Shown here in pieces: positions 26,114 to 33,274 of a stretch of DNA of 64,000 nucleotides. The stretch comes from CAZJHD01 sp964545855 (GTDB taxonomy: Bacteria; Planctomycetota; UBA1135; JACQFD01). The notes under the pieces are model-generated. The model searched no databases. It was not told the origin of the DNA and worked only from the letters and a program-made list of their open reading frames with translations. The stretch covers positions 1 to 64,000 of the forward strand of contig CAZJHD010000016.1 of the NCBI GenBank assembly GCA_964545855.1, given 5' to 3'. A program made the position numbers and the translations under genes. The stretch's first letter is position 1. Each line of letters starts with the position of its first letter.

Positions 26114-27709
26114 TCACCGCGCCGCCGTCGTCTCCGCCGGCAGCCGGTAGCCCAGCGCCTCGGCGACGTGCTCGGAGCCGATCCGCGCGGTGCCCTCCAG
26201 GTCGGCGATCGTGCGCGCGACGCGGAGCGTGCGGGAATAGGCGCGCATGGTGAGGCCGAGGCGCTCCATGGCGCGGTCGAGGAGCGCGCGCGAGGGCGCG
26301 TCGGTCGCGCAGTGGCGATCGAAGGCTCTCCCCGCGAGGCGCGCGTTCTCGATCGCGGGCGCGCCGCCGCGCCGAGGCGACCGCTCGTGCTGGATCACCC
26401 GCGCGCGGACCGAGCGTGAGCGCGCGTCGGCCGTCGTGAGGCCGTCGCGCCGCGCGGGCCCGGCGGAGAGGGCGCCGAGATCGGAGGGCGCGATGGGCGC
26501 CACGGCGACGGCGAGGTCGATGCGGTCGAGGAGCGGCCCCGAGAGGCGCGCGCCGTGGCGCGCCACGTCGCGCGGGAGGCAGGTGGACGGCCGCAGCGGA
26601 TGACCGCGCCAGCCGCAGGGGCAGGGGTTCATGGCGGCGATCAGCTGGAAGCGCGCGGGGTAGGTGACGGTCCCGGCGGCACGCGAGAGGACGACGCGTC
26701 CGTCCTCGAGGGGCTGTCGCAGCGCTTCCAGGCACTCGCGCGGGAACTCCGGCAGCTCGTCGAGGAAGAGGACGCCGCGGTGCGCGAGAGCGACTTCGCC
26801 GGGCCGCAGATCGGAGCCGCCGCCGACGAGTCCCGCCCGGGACACCGTGTGGTGCGGCGCGCGGAAGGGGCGCTCTCGCCGGAGGCCGGCGCCCGGCCGC
26901 ACGAGGTCGTGGAGCTGCGTGATCTCGAGCGCCTCGTCCCAGGACGGCGGCGGGAGGATCGCCGGCAGCCGTCGCGCGAGCATCGACTTCCCGGCGCCGG
27001 GCGGGCCGACGAAGAGCAGGTTGTGTCCGCCGGCCGCCGCCACGAGGAGCGCCCGCTTGGCCATCGCTTGCCCGACCACGTCCTCCAGACGGACCGCGTC
27101 GTCGTCGCCGGCCTGCGGCGCGATCTCGACGACGCTCTCCCGGGCGACGGGCTCGGCGGGGATCATCCCGGCGCAGATGGAGACGACGGAGGCGAGATCC
27201 GGGGCGGGGATCACCTCGAGCCCCTCCACCAGCGAGGCCACGGAGGCCGACGGCGTCGCGATGAAGAGGCGGCGCAGACCGTGGCGCCGCGCGGCGAGGG
27301 CCACGGAGAGGGCGCCCCGCGTCGCGCGGACGCCGCCGTCGAGCGCGAGCTCGCCGACGAAGAGCGACTCCGCCAACAGCTTCGTCGGCAGCATGCCCGC
27401 CGCCGAGAGGACCGCGAGCGCGATGGGGAGGTCGAACCAGGGACCCTCCTTCCGCGTGTGGGCGGGGGCGAGGTTCACGAGGATCTTCCCCTGCGGGAAG
27501 TCGAGCCCGCTCGCGTGGATCGCCGCGCGCACGCGGTCGCGGCTCTCCCGCACGGCCGTGTCGGGGAGCCCGAGGATCGCCGTGGCGGAGACCCCGCCGT
27601 GGAGCGCCACCTCGACGAACACGAGCTCGGCGTCGACTCCACGGACCGTCGCGGAGAGGACGCGCGATCGAAGGACCATCACCGCCAGGACGCGCGCGCG
27701 GTCCGCCAT
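26114..27709 (-). CDS. YifB/ComM-type Mg-chelatase family AAA+ ATPase
   Basis: 531 residues. N-terminal ChlI-like domain (VRGVDAELVFVEVALHGG, ILGLPDTAVRESRDRV, FDLPIALAVL), then an AAA+ module with Walker A GPPGAGKS (about 234), GVLFLDELPEF as Walker B, and the family motif MNPCPCG, which with CLP downstream forms a Cys cluster. The C-terminal helical domain has RAYSRTLRVARTIADLEG. ComM of this family is a hexameric helicase promoting branch migration during natural transformation; ComEC is also in this window. The ATG at 27709 has a GGAG about 10 nt upstream; ATG at 27679 would match the usual YifB N-terminus better and cannot be excluded. Confidence 0.88.
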   Translation of the reverse strand: MADRARVLAVMVLRSRVLSATVRGVDAELVFVEVALHGGVSATAILGLPDTAVRESRDRVRAAIHASGLDFPQGKILVNLAPAHTRKEGPWFDLPIALAVLSAAGMLPTKLLAESLFVGELALDGGVRATRGALSVALAARRHGLRRLFIATPSASVASLVEGLEVIPAPDLASVVSICAGMIPAEPVARESVVEIAPQAGDDDAVRLEDVVGQAMAKRALLVAAAGGHNLLFVGPPGAGKSMLARRLPAILPPPSWDEALEITQLHDLVRPGAGLRRERPFRAPHHTVSRAGLVGGGSDLRPGEVALAHRGVLFLDELPEFPRECLEALRQPLEDGRVVLSRAAGTVTYPARFQLIAAMNPCPCGWRGHPLRPSTCLPRDVARHGARLSGPLLDRIDLAVAVAPIAPSDLGALSAGPARRDGLTTADARSRSVRARVIQHERSPRRGGAPAIENARLAGRAFDRHCATDAPSRALLDRAMERLGLTMRAYSRTLRVARTIADLEGTARIGSEHVAEALGYRLPAETTAAR

Positions 27710-27799
27710 GGCCCGCTCCACGGGGAGCGGGCGTCGGCGACGACGCGCTGCCGCGCGACGAAACGCGCGCGACCGTTGCCCGGCCCCTCCCGCCGGGCG

Positions 27800-29365
27800 A
27801 TGCTGCGCGGCTCCATGGACTCGGACGCCGTTCCCCGAGGCTCCCGGCTCTCCCGGGGCGCGGCGATCGTTCTGCTCGCCCTCGCGGCCGTCGCCGCGGG
27901 CGCGGCGACCGTCGCGCCCTTCCAGCACCGAGGCTTCTTCCATCGCCACCTCGGCGCCGGCCGCTGGGGGCTCGTGGCGGGTCTCGCCGCGCTCGCGCTG
28001 CTCTCGGTGGGCCTCCTCGTCGCACGGCTCCGCCGCCCGACGGCGCCGCCGGGGGCCGCGTCCTTCCGCCTCGTCCTCTACGCCTTCGTCGGTGCAACCG
28101 TCTGGCAGGCGCTCTGGGTCGACCACTTCCATCCCGACCTCTGGGCCGTGCTCGCGGGCCTCGTCGCCGGCGTCTTCCCGCTGGCGCTCGTCGCCGCGCC
28201 GCGTCTCCGCGCCGTGACCGCGGCGCGGCCGGTGCGCGGCCTCGACCTGCTGGCGATGAACGTGGTCGTCCTCCTCGTCGCTGGCGAGACGGCGCTGCGT
28301 CTCTGGGCTCGCGCCGCGCCCTCGCCGCTCTTCGAGACTGTCGATCTCGACACGAAGGAGCGGGTCCACATGTACGGCTTCGAGCCCGGCTACGAGCGCC
28401 TCGGCTTCGCCTGCAACTCCGGCGGCTACTACGACTCGGAGTTCCTGCCGCGCGCAGCGCGGGATGGCCGGTTCCTCGTCGCGTCCGTGGGCGACTCCTT
28501 CAGCGCGAGCATCGTCCCCCATCCCCATCACTTCACGACCGTCTGCGAGGAGCTGCTCCCCGGGGTCGAGGTCTACAACTTCGGCGTCGCGGCGGCGGGA
28601 CCCTGGGACTACGTCGAGTGGATCCGCACCGAGGTGCGCGCGTTCGAGCCCGACGCGATCGTCGCCTGCCTCTTCCTCGGGAACGATGTCGAGGACGCGC
28701 GCAAGAAGCAGAGCCTCGGCTTGCGTTCCCTCTGGCTCCACAAGGGGAACCTGCTGCTCTGGCTCGTGCCGCAGCGCTTCGTGAAGCTGCGCCGGGAGCG
28801 CGAGTCCGCGCCCGCCGAGCTCGTCGACCGGCCCGCGATCCGCGGCGTGACGCATCTCCGCGGGAAGCCGACGCTCTCCCGCGAGGAGCTGGAGAAGCGG
28901 CTGCCGCATCTGCTCGATCCGCTCCTCGAGAAGGGGTCCTTCTCCGAGGAGGCGTTCCTCGCCATCGAGCGCGGCCGCGTGCGGCAGGTGTGCGGCACGG
29001 AGACGGAGACCTTCGATCTGCTCTTCGAGGCGCTGCGGCGCATGCGGAAGGAGGCGAGGGACGTGCCCTTCGGCGTTCTGCTCATCCCCGACGAGTTCCA
29101 GGTGGAGGAGTCGGTCTGGCGGAGCGTGCTCGACGCCGAGGGGCGCGAGGACTTCGAGCGCGACCGCGCGACGCGCCTCGTCTCGGCGTGGCTCGCGAAG
29201 GAGGGGATCCCCTTCGAGGACCTGCTGCCGAGGCTGCGCGCGCTCCCCGTCGGCGCGAACGGTCGCCGCAACGCCTACCACCTCCGCGACACGCACTTCA
29301 ATCCGCTCGGAAACCGCGTCGCGGGGAGCGGCCTGGCCGACCTCGTGGAGCGGCTGCGCCGATGA
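27800..29365 (+). CDS. Membrane-anchored SGNH/GDSL hydrolase-like protein
   Basis: About 521 residues. Four hydrophobic segments occupy residues about 18-160 (AAIVLLALAAVAAGAA, WGLVAGLAALALLSVGLLVA, AVLAGLVAGVFPLALVA, LLAMNVVVLLVAG). The extracytoplasmic domain follows with SGNH blocks: VGDSFS (Ser about 233), FNFGVAAAG (block II), LGNDVED (block III, about 293) and RDTHFNPLGN (Asp/His, about 497). Such proteins remove or transfer acyl groups on exported polysaccharides, by analogy with AlgX/PatB-type families. An in-frame ATG at 27815 is an alternative start. The stop overlaps the next gene by ATGA. Confidence 0.8.
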   Translation: MLRGSMDSDAVPRGSRLSRGAAIVLLALAAVAAGAATVAPFQHRGFFHRHLGAGRWGLVAGLAALALLSVGLLVARLRRPTAPPGAASFRLVLYAFVGATVWQALWVDHFHPDLWAVLAGLVAGVFPLALVAAPRLRAVTAARPVRGLDLLAMNVVVLLVAGETALRLWARAAPSPLFETVDLDTKERVHMYGFEPGYERLGFACNSGGYYDSEFLPRAARDGRFLVASVGDSFSASIVPHPHHFTTVCEELLPGVEVYNFGVAAAGPWDYVEWIRTEVRAFEPDAIVACLFLGNDVEDARKKQSLGLRSLWLHKGNLLLWLVPQRFVKLRRERESAPAELVDRPAIRGVTHLRGKPTLSREELEKRLPHLLDPLLEKGSFSEEAFLAIERGRVRQVCGTETETFDLLFEALRRMRKEARDVPFGVLLIPDEFQVEESVWRSVLDAEGREDFERDRATRLVSAWLAKEGIPFEDLLPRLRALPVGANGRRNAYHLRDTHFNPLGNRVAGSGLADLVERLRR

Positions 29366-29799
29366 AGCGCGACGCGCCGCCGCTCTGGGCCGGGTTCGTC
29401 TTCCTCGTGCCGGGGCTCGCGCTGCTGACGGGCTGCGTCCTGTCGATCGCCGCGTCGCGCGACAAGCTCGCCACCTGGGCCGAGGCGCCCGGCCGCGTCG
29501 TCGCGCTCGAGGAGCGGAGCGACTCGGACGGGAGCAGCTACGCCCCCGAGGTGGAGTTCACGACGGAGGACGGCGAGGCGATCCGCTTCGTCGACTCCCT
29601 CGGCTCGAATCCGCCGAGCTACGAGCCCGGCGACGACGTCCGCGTCCTCTACCCGAACGGGAATCCACGGGACGCGACGATCCGGTCCTTCGGCTCGCTC
29701 TGGTTCGTGGCGATCGTGACGGGCGTGCTGGGCGCGTCCTTCGCCGCGGGAGGCGGTCTGCTGGTGACGGTCGCCGTCCGCGCGCGGCGGCGGCGATGA
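29362..29799 (+). CDS. Small membrane protein, DUF3592-like
   Basis: 145 residues: membrane helix (AGFVFLVPGLALLTGCVLSIAAS), a beta-rich extracytoplasmic loop of about 65 residues containing GRVVALEERSDSDGSSYAPEVEF and YEPGDDVRVLYPNGNP, then a second helix (WFVAIVTGVLGASFAAGGGLLV) and a basic tail. This is the plan of DUF3592 proteins, whose function is unknown. Start overlaps the SGNH gene stop (ATGA), so the two probably work together. Confidence 0.75.
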   Translation: MKRDAPPLWAGFVFLVPGLALLTGCVLSIAASRDKLATWAEAPGRVVALEERSDSDGSSYAPEVEFTTEDGEAIRFVDSLGSNPPSYEPGDDVRVLYPNGNPRDATIRSFGSLWFVAIVTGVLGASFAAGGGLLVTVAVRARRRR

Positions 29800-29803
29800 C
29801 GCG

Positions 29804-29895
29804 GGGCGACACTGGCCCCGAATCATTCACTCCCGGGGCGGTGGACCCAGCCGTCCCCCGGGGCCGTGCACGAAGTCGGGGCCAGTTTCCCGGGG
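29804..29895. repeat. 92-nt structured direct repeat, copy A
   Basis: Matches 32726-32817 at 85 of 92 positions in the same orientation (offset 2922). Its arms ACTGGCCCCGA (29811-29821) and TCGGGGCCAGT (29876-29886) are perfect 11-bp inverted repeats; inside are CCCGGGG-type palindromes able to form a second stem. It begins 4 nt after the DUF3592 gene stop and ends 17 nt before the stop of the PAPS synthetase gene, i.e. between two convergent genes. Confidence 0.85.
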
Positions 29896-29912
29896 TGCCG
29901 TGCGGCTCCGCG

Positions 29913-31622
29913 TCAGACCGCCGCCATCTCGCGCTCCGCCTCGACGAAGGGCTGGTCGAAGGCGCGGATCGCGTCGAGCACCGCGTCGCGCATCCGGTGC
30001 GGCAGACGCGCCTGCGGGTCGGCGAGCGCCGCGCGGATCTGCGTCGCGCTCACCGTCACGCGCGAGGCCGCGTCGTGCGGGCAGTCCCGCGTCGTCGCCA
30101 TGCCGTCGCAGACGGAGCAGTGGAACGCCTCGGGGACCTTGAGAGGACGGATCGCGAGGTCCGGGAACCGCGCGAAGACCTCCTGCGCCGCATAGGGGCC
30201 GTAGTAGGTGCCGACGCCGGCGTGGTCGCGCCCGACGAGGAGGTGCGAGCAGCCGTAGTTCTGCCGCAGGATCGCGTGGTGGATCGCCTCCATGGGCCCC
30301 GCGTAGCGCATCCGCGTCGGCAGCGTCCCCAGCACGACGCGTTCCGCGGGATAGAAGCCGCGGACGAGAGCCTCGTAGGTCGCGAGGATCACGGGATCGC
30401 GGAAGTCGCCGGGCTTCTTGCCGCCGACCACGGGATTCACGAAGAGGCCGTCGCACACGGAGAGCGCGAGCCGCTGGAGGTGCTCGTGCCCGAGGTGGGG
30501 GACGTTACGCGTCTGGAAGGCCGCCACGGTCTCGAAGCCGCGGGCGTCGAAGAGCGCGCGCGTCTCCGAGGGCGTGAGCCGGTGGGCCGGGCGCTTCGCG
30601 CCGCGCGCGATCCGCTCGATCGGTCCCCCGAGACAGACCTCGCCCCATCGCCGCACCTGCGCCACGCCCGGGTGGGCGGGGTCCTTCGTCCCGAAGACCG
30701 ACGCGCAGAGCGCGGCGTGGTCGGGCCGGAAGGACGACGTGACGTCCATCACCGCGACCGTCTCGCCCCCGTGGCGCAAGGCGACGCGCGCGCCGAGCCG
30801 CGCCGCGTCGGCCGCCGACACCGGGAGAACGATCGGCATCGTCCAGGACGCGCCCGAGACGAGCCGGTGGTCGGCCACGACGCGCTCGAGGTCGTCGCGT
30901 CCGAGGAAGCCCGTGAGGGGGCTGTAGAGACCGCAGCCGATGTTCTCGACGTCGGAGGCCGTGTCGGCGTCGATCTCGAGCGACGGGAGCGAGGCGCACT
31001 CGGCGGCGAGCGCCGCGCTGCGGGCCGCGTCGGCCGTCCGGTCGACGAGCACGCCGCCGTGGGGCCGCACGCGCCCGCCCGGCAGGTGGCCGAGCCGCCG
31101 CAGCGTCGCGAGCACGTCGCGCACCGACTCCTGCAGCGTCTGCGACTCCGTCGCGACGCGCAGCTCGGGAGCGAGGGGCTCCTCGTAGGGGTCGGAGATG
31201 CCCGTGAAGCGGGGGATCTCGCCGCGGAGCGCCTTCGCGTAGTGGCCCTTCACGTCGCGGCGGATGCACTCCTCGACGGGGGGCGCCACATGCACCTCGA
31301 CGAAGCGGCCGATCTCGGCGCGCGCCTTGTCGCGCGTCTCTCGGAACGGCGACACGGCGGAGACGAGGACGACCCCGCCCGCCTTCACGATCGCTCCCGC
31401 GACGAAGGCGATGCGAAGCACGTTCGCGTCGCGGTCCTCGCGCGAGAACCCGAGCCCGCGGGAGAGGCGCTCGCGCACCTCGTCGCCGTCGAGCATCTGC
31501 ACCGAGAGTCCGAGCTTCTCGAGCTCGGGCGCCAGCGCGCGTGCGATCGTCGTCTTCCCGCCGCAGGGCAGGCCCGTCAGCCAGACGCAGAATCCGTGGG
31601 TCACGTTGTTCTCTCCGTTCAT
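29913..31622 (-). CDS. Bifunctional APS kinase / ATP sulfurylase (PAPS synthetase)
   Basis: 569 residues. APS kinase is N-terminal (about 8-190): P-loop GLPCGGKTT (residues 17-25), LDGDEVRERLSRGLGFS, VSPFRETRD, FTGISDPYEEP. ATP sulfurylase is C-terminal (about 200-569): GLYSPLTGFLG, AFQTRNVPHLGHEHL (about 367), GRDHAGVGTYYGPY (about 465). It makes APS from sulfate and ATP, then PAPS. The domain order kinase-sulfurylase is that of animal PAPS synthetases. The ATG at 31622 is chosen because it overlaps the upstream sulfotransferase stop; in-frame sequence further upstream lies inside that gene. No sulfite-forming reductase genes are nearby, so the product PAPS is most simply the donor for the co-transcribed sulfotransferase. 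Confidence 0.93.
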   Translation of the reverse strand: MNGENNVTHGFCVWLTGLPCGGKTTIARALAPELEKLGLSVQMLDGDEVRERLSRGLGFSREDRDANVLRIAFVAGAIVKAGGVVLVSAVSPFRETRDKARAEIGRFVEVHVAPPVEECIRRDVKGHYAKALRGEIPRFTGISDPYEEPLAPELRVATESQTLQESVRDVLATLRRLGHLPGGRVRPHGGVLVDRTADAARSAALAAECASLPSLEIDADTASDVENIGCGLYSPLTGFLGRDDLERVVADHRLVSGASWTMPIVLPVSAADAARLGARVALRHGGETVAVMDVTSSFRPDHAALCASVFGTKDPAHPGVAQVRRWGEVCLGGPIERIARGAKRPAHRLTPSETRALFDARGFETVAAFQTRNVPHLGHEHLQRLALSVCDGLFVNPVVGGKKPGDFRDPVILATYEALVRGFYPAERVVLGTLPTRMRYAGPMEAIHHAILRQNYGCSHLLVGRDHAGVGTYYGPYAAQEVFARFPDLAIRPLKVPEAFHCSVCDGMATTRDCPHDAASRVTVSATQIRAALADPQARLPHRMRDAVLDAIRAFDQPFVEAEREMAAV

Positions 31623-32617
31623 TCGTAGCCGAATCCGGCGCAGACCGGCTGCGCGACGGACCGGAAGACCGAGAGGTCCTCCGGTTGGAACCAGGTCTTC
31701 CACTCACCGCTGCGGCCGCTCCGGAGGACCGGCGCGTGGTGGCTGTTCTTCTTCGGGTCGGTCCGGTCCTGCATGAACTGGATCGACGCGGGCGACCGGT
31801 CGAGACCCATCCGGCCGAGGATCGTCTCCATCACGCCGGCGAAGTCCTGCTTCAGGTCCTCGTAGCGGACGACGAGGTAGCGCGATCCGAAGAAGGTCGG
31901 CCCTTGCTCGAGGAGCGTCGTGTTGACGGCGTTCCACTCGCGGAACGTGTGCTCAAGGAAGCGGTCGTAGAGGAAGAGCCGGGCGCCCGTGCTCCGGAAC
32001 TTCTCCGGGTCCTCGTGCAGCAGCTTGCAGGAGGCCTCGTCGTCGGCGCTCTGGAACGCCGGGACGTACTCGAACTGCCCCTTGTACTGCTGCCGCCGCG
32101 CGTGGAACCACCTCGACAGCGCGACGTCGCGCGGGTCGCGCACGAGGTGGATGAGGTAGGGCCGGTAGGGGCCGAAGTAGCGCGCGAGCTTCTTCGCGAT
32201 GAGGTGCGTGTGCGACGGGGACTTGTCGCCGATCGCCTTCGGAGCGGGCATCTCCTTCGCGTCGACGTACTCGCGGGCCGTCCACTCGAAGAAGAAGCGG
32301 ACGAAGTCGAGGTCGAGCTGCTGGTCCATCTGGACGCGCGCCTTCTTGCTCTCGCGGAAGGGGACGTTCCAGGCGCTGTTCGGAGCCGCGTGCCAGCGGC
32401 GCAGCGATTCCGAATGGGCCGAGACCGACTCCAGCGTCGGCAGGAACTGGGGCGTCGCGGCGTCGAGGACCTCGACGGGGTGCATCTCTCCCTGGCAGCA
32501 GATCTCCGGGTGCGCGTCGAGCGCGTTCATCAGCCACGTGCTGCCGGACTTCATGCAGCCGACGACGAAGAAGAACCGCGTGTCGGCGGGAAAGAGGATC
32601 GGATAGGTCCGGGGCAT
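31619..32617 (-). CDS. PAPS-dependent sulfotransferase
   Basis: 332 residues. The 5'-phosphosulfate loop is CMKSGSTWL (residues 21-29) and the 3'-phosphate motif is HLVRDPRDVALSR (about 157-169), the two signatures of the Sulfotransfer family. WNVPFRESKKARVQ and KAIGDKSPSHTHLIAKKL lie between and probably shape the acceptor site. No signal peptide or membrane segment is seen, so it should act in the cytoplasm on a sugar, lipid or small molecule before export. A GAGG precedes the ATG at 32617. It overlaps the PAPS synthetase gene by ATGA: donor synthesis and donor use are translationally coupled. Sulfated envelope polymers are plausible in a marine planctomycete, but the acceptor cannot be told. 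Confidence 0.92.
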   Translation of the reverse strand: MPRTYPILFPADTRFFFVVGCMKSGSTWLMNALDAHPEICCQGEMHPVEVLDAATPQFLPTLESVSAHSESLRRWHAAPNSAWNVPFRESKKARVQMDQQLDLDFVRFFFEWTAREYVDAKEMPAPKAIGDKSPSHTHLIAKKLARYFGPYRPYLIHLVRDPRDVALSRWFHARRQQYKGQFEYVPAFQSADDEASCKLLHEDPEKFRSTGARLFLYDRFLEHTFREWNAVNTTLLEQGPTFFGSRYLVVRYEDLKQDFAGVMETILGRMGLDRSPASIQFMQDRTDPKKNSHHAPVLRSGRSGEWKTWFQPEDLSVFRSVAQPVCAGFGYE

Positions 32618-32725
32618 GGGACCTCGCGAACGGGCGTGAGGGTGGGGAGCGAAGCGGCGCGCGGCGGGGGATGCCGCGGCCCGCTCTCTTCGGCGAGGCC
32701 CGCGGGACGGCTTGAGGCCGAGCCA

Positions 32726-32817
32726 GGGCGACACTGGCCCCGAATCATTCACTCCCGGGGCGGAGGACCCTGCCATCCCCCGGGGCCGTGCACGAAATCG
32801 AGGCCAGTCTCCTGGGG
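32726..32817. repeat. 92-nt structured direct repeat, copy B
   Basis: Second copy of the element at 29804-29895, same orientation. Arms ACTGGCCCCGA (32733-32743) and TCGAGGCCAGT (32798-32808) pair with one mismatch. It lies between the start of the sulfotransferase gene and the zinc-ribbon gene, whose last codons and stop are inside the repeat. Confidence 0.85.
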
Positions 32818-33222
32818 GCGGACGCGGACGCGAAGCCCGCGTCGGCGCGCCTCGTTGCGCAGCTCGATCGCGAGACCTCGGTGGAGCACGGCGATCACCC
32901 ACTCCTTCGTGCCCAACACGCGCTCCCAGGCGTCCTTGGCGCCGAGCGCGCCGAGCGTGTGGTCGAGCGTGCGGACGCGCGCCACCTCCGCGGGCGTCGG
33001 AGCGCCGCTCCGCCACGCGGCGACGACCTCGAAGAGGCGCGTGTCGCACACCGGGCCGACGGCCGTGGGATCCGGCGCGGGGAGGAACTCGATCCAGGTC
33101 TCCTCGCCGCATCGGGCGCAGTCGAAGCCGCGCGCATGGAGGATCTCCTCCCGGGGGAAGGGTGACAGCGCGCCGCCGCAGTGCCGGCAGGCGAGCGTCG
33201 AGTCCTCGGGGTCGGAGGCCAT
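32749..33222 (-). CDS. Small zinc-ribbon protein, C-terminus supplied by repeat B
   Basis: 157 residues. The N-terminal CRHC (Cys12, Cys15) and CARC (Cys35, Cys38) make a zinc ribbon. Residues 50-130 are helical and charged (EVARVRTLDHTLGALGAKDAWERVLGTKEW) with no family I recognise. The last about 20 residues (ETGLDFVHGPGGWQGPPPRE) are encoded by the 92-nt repeat, which also provides the TGA. The native C-terminus probably ended near VRVRPQ or was displaced by insertion of the element. Function unknown; nucleic-acid binding is only a guess from the ribbon. Confidence 0.65.
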   Translation of the reverse strand: MASDPEDSTLACRHCGGALSPFPREEILHARGFDCARCGEETWIEFLPAPDPTAVGPVCDTRLFEVVAAWRSGAPTPAEVARVRTLDHTLGALGAKDAWERVLGTKEWVIAVLHRGLAIELRNEARRRGLRVRVRPQETGLDFVHGPGGWQGPPPRE

Positions 33223-33274
33223 GATCCGACGTTCGGATCGGCCAGGGGACCCGCCCTCGATGAGCGCCGCGCCC

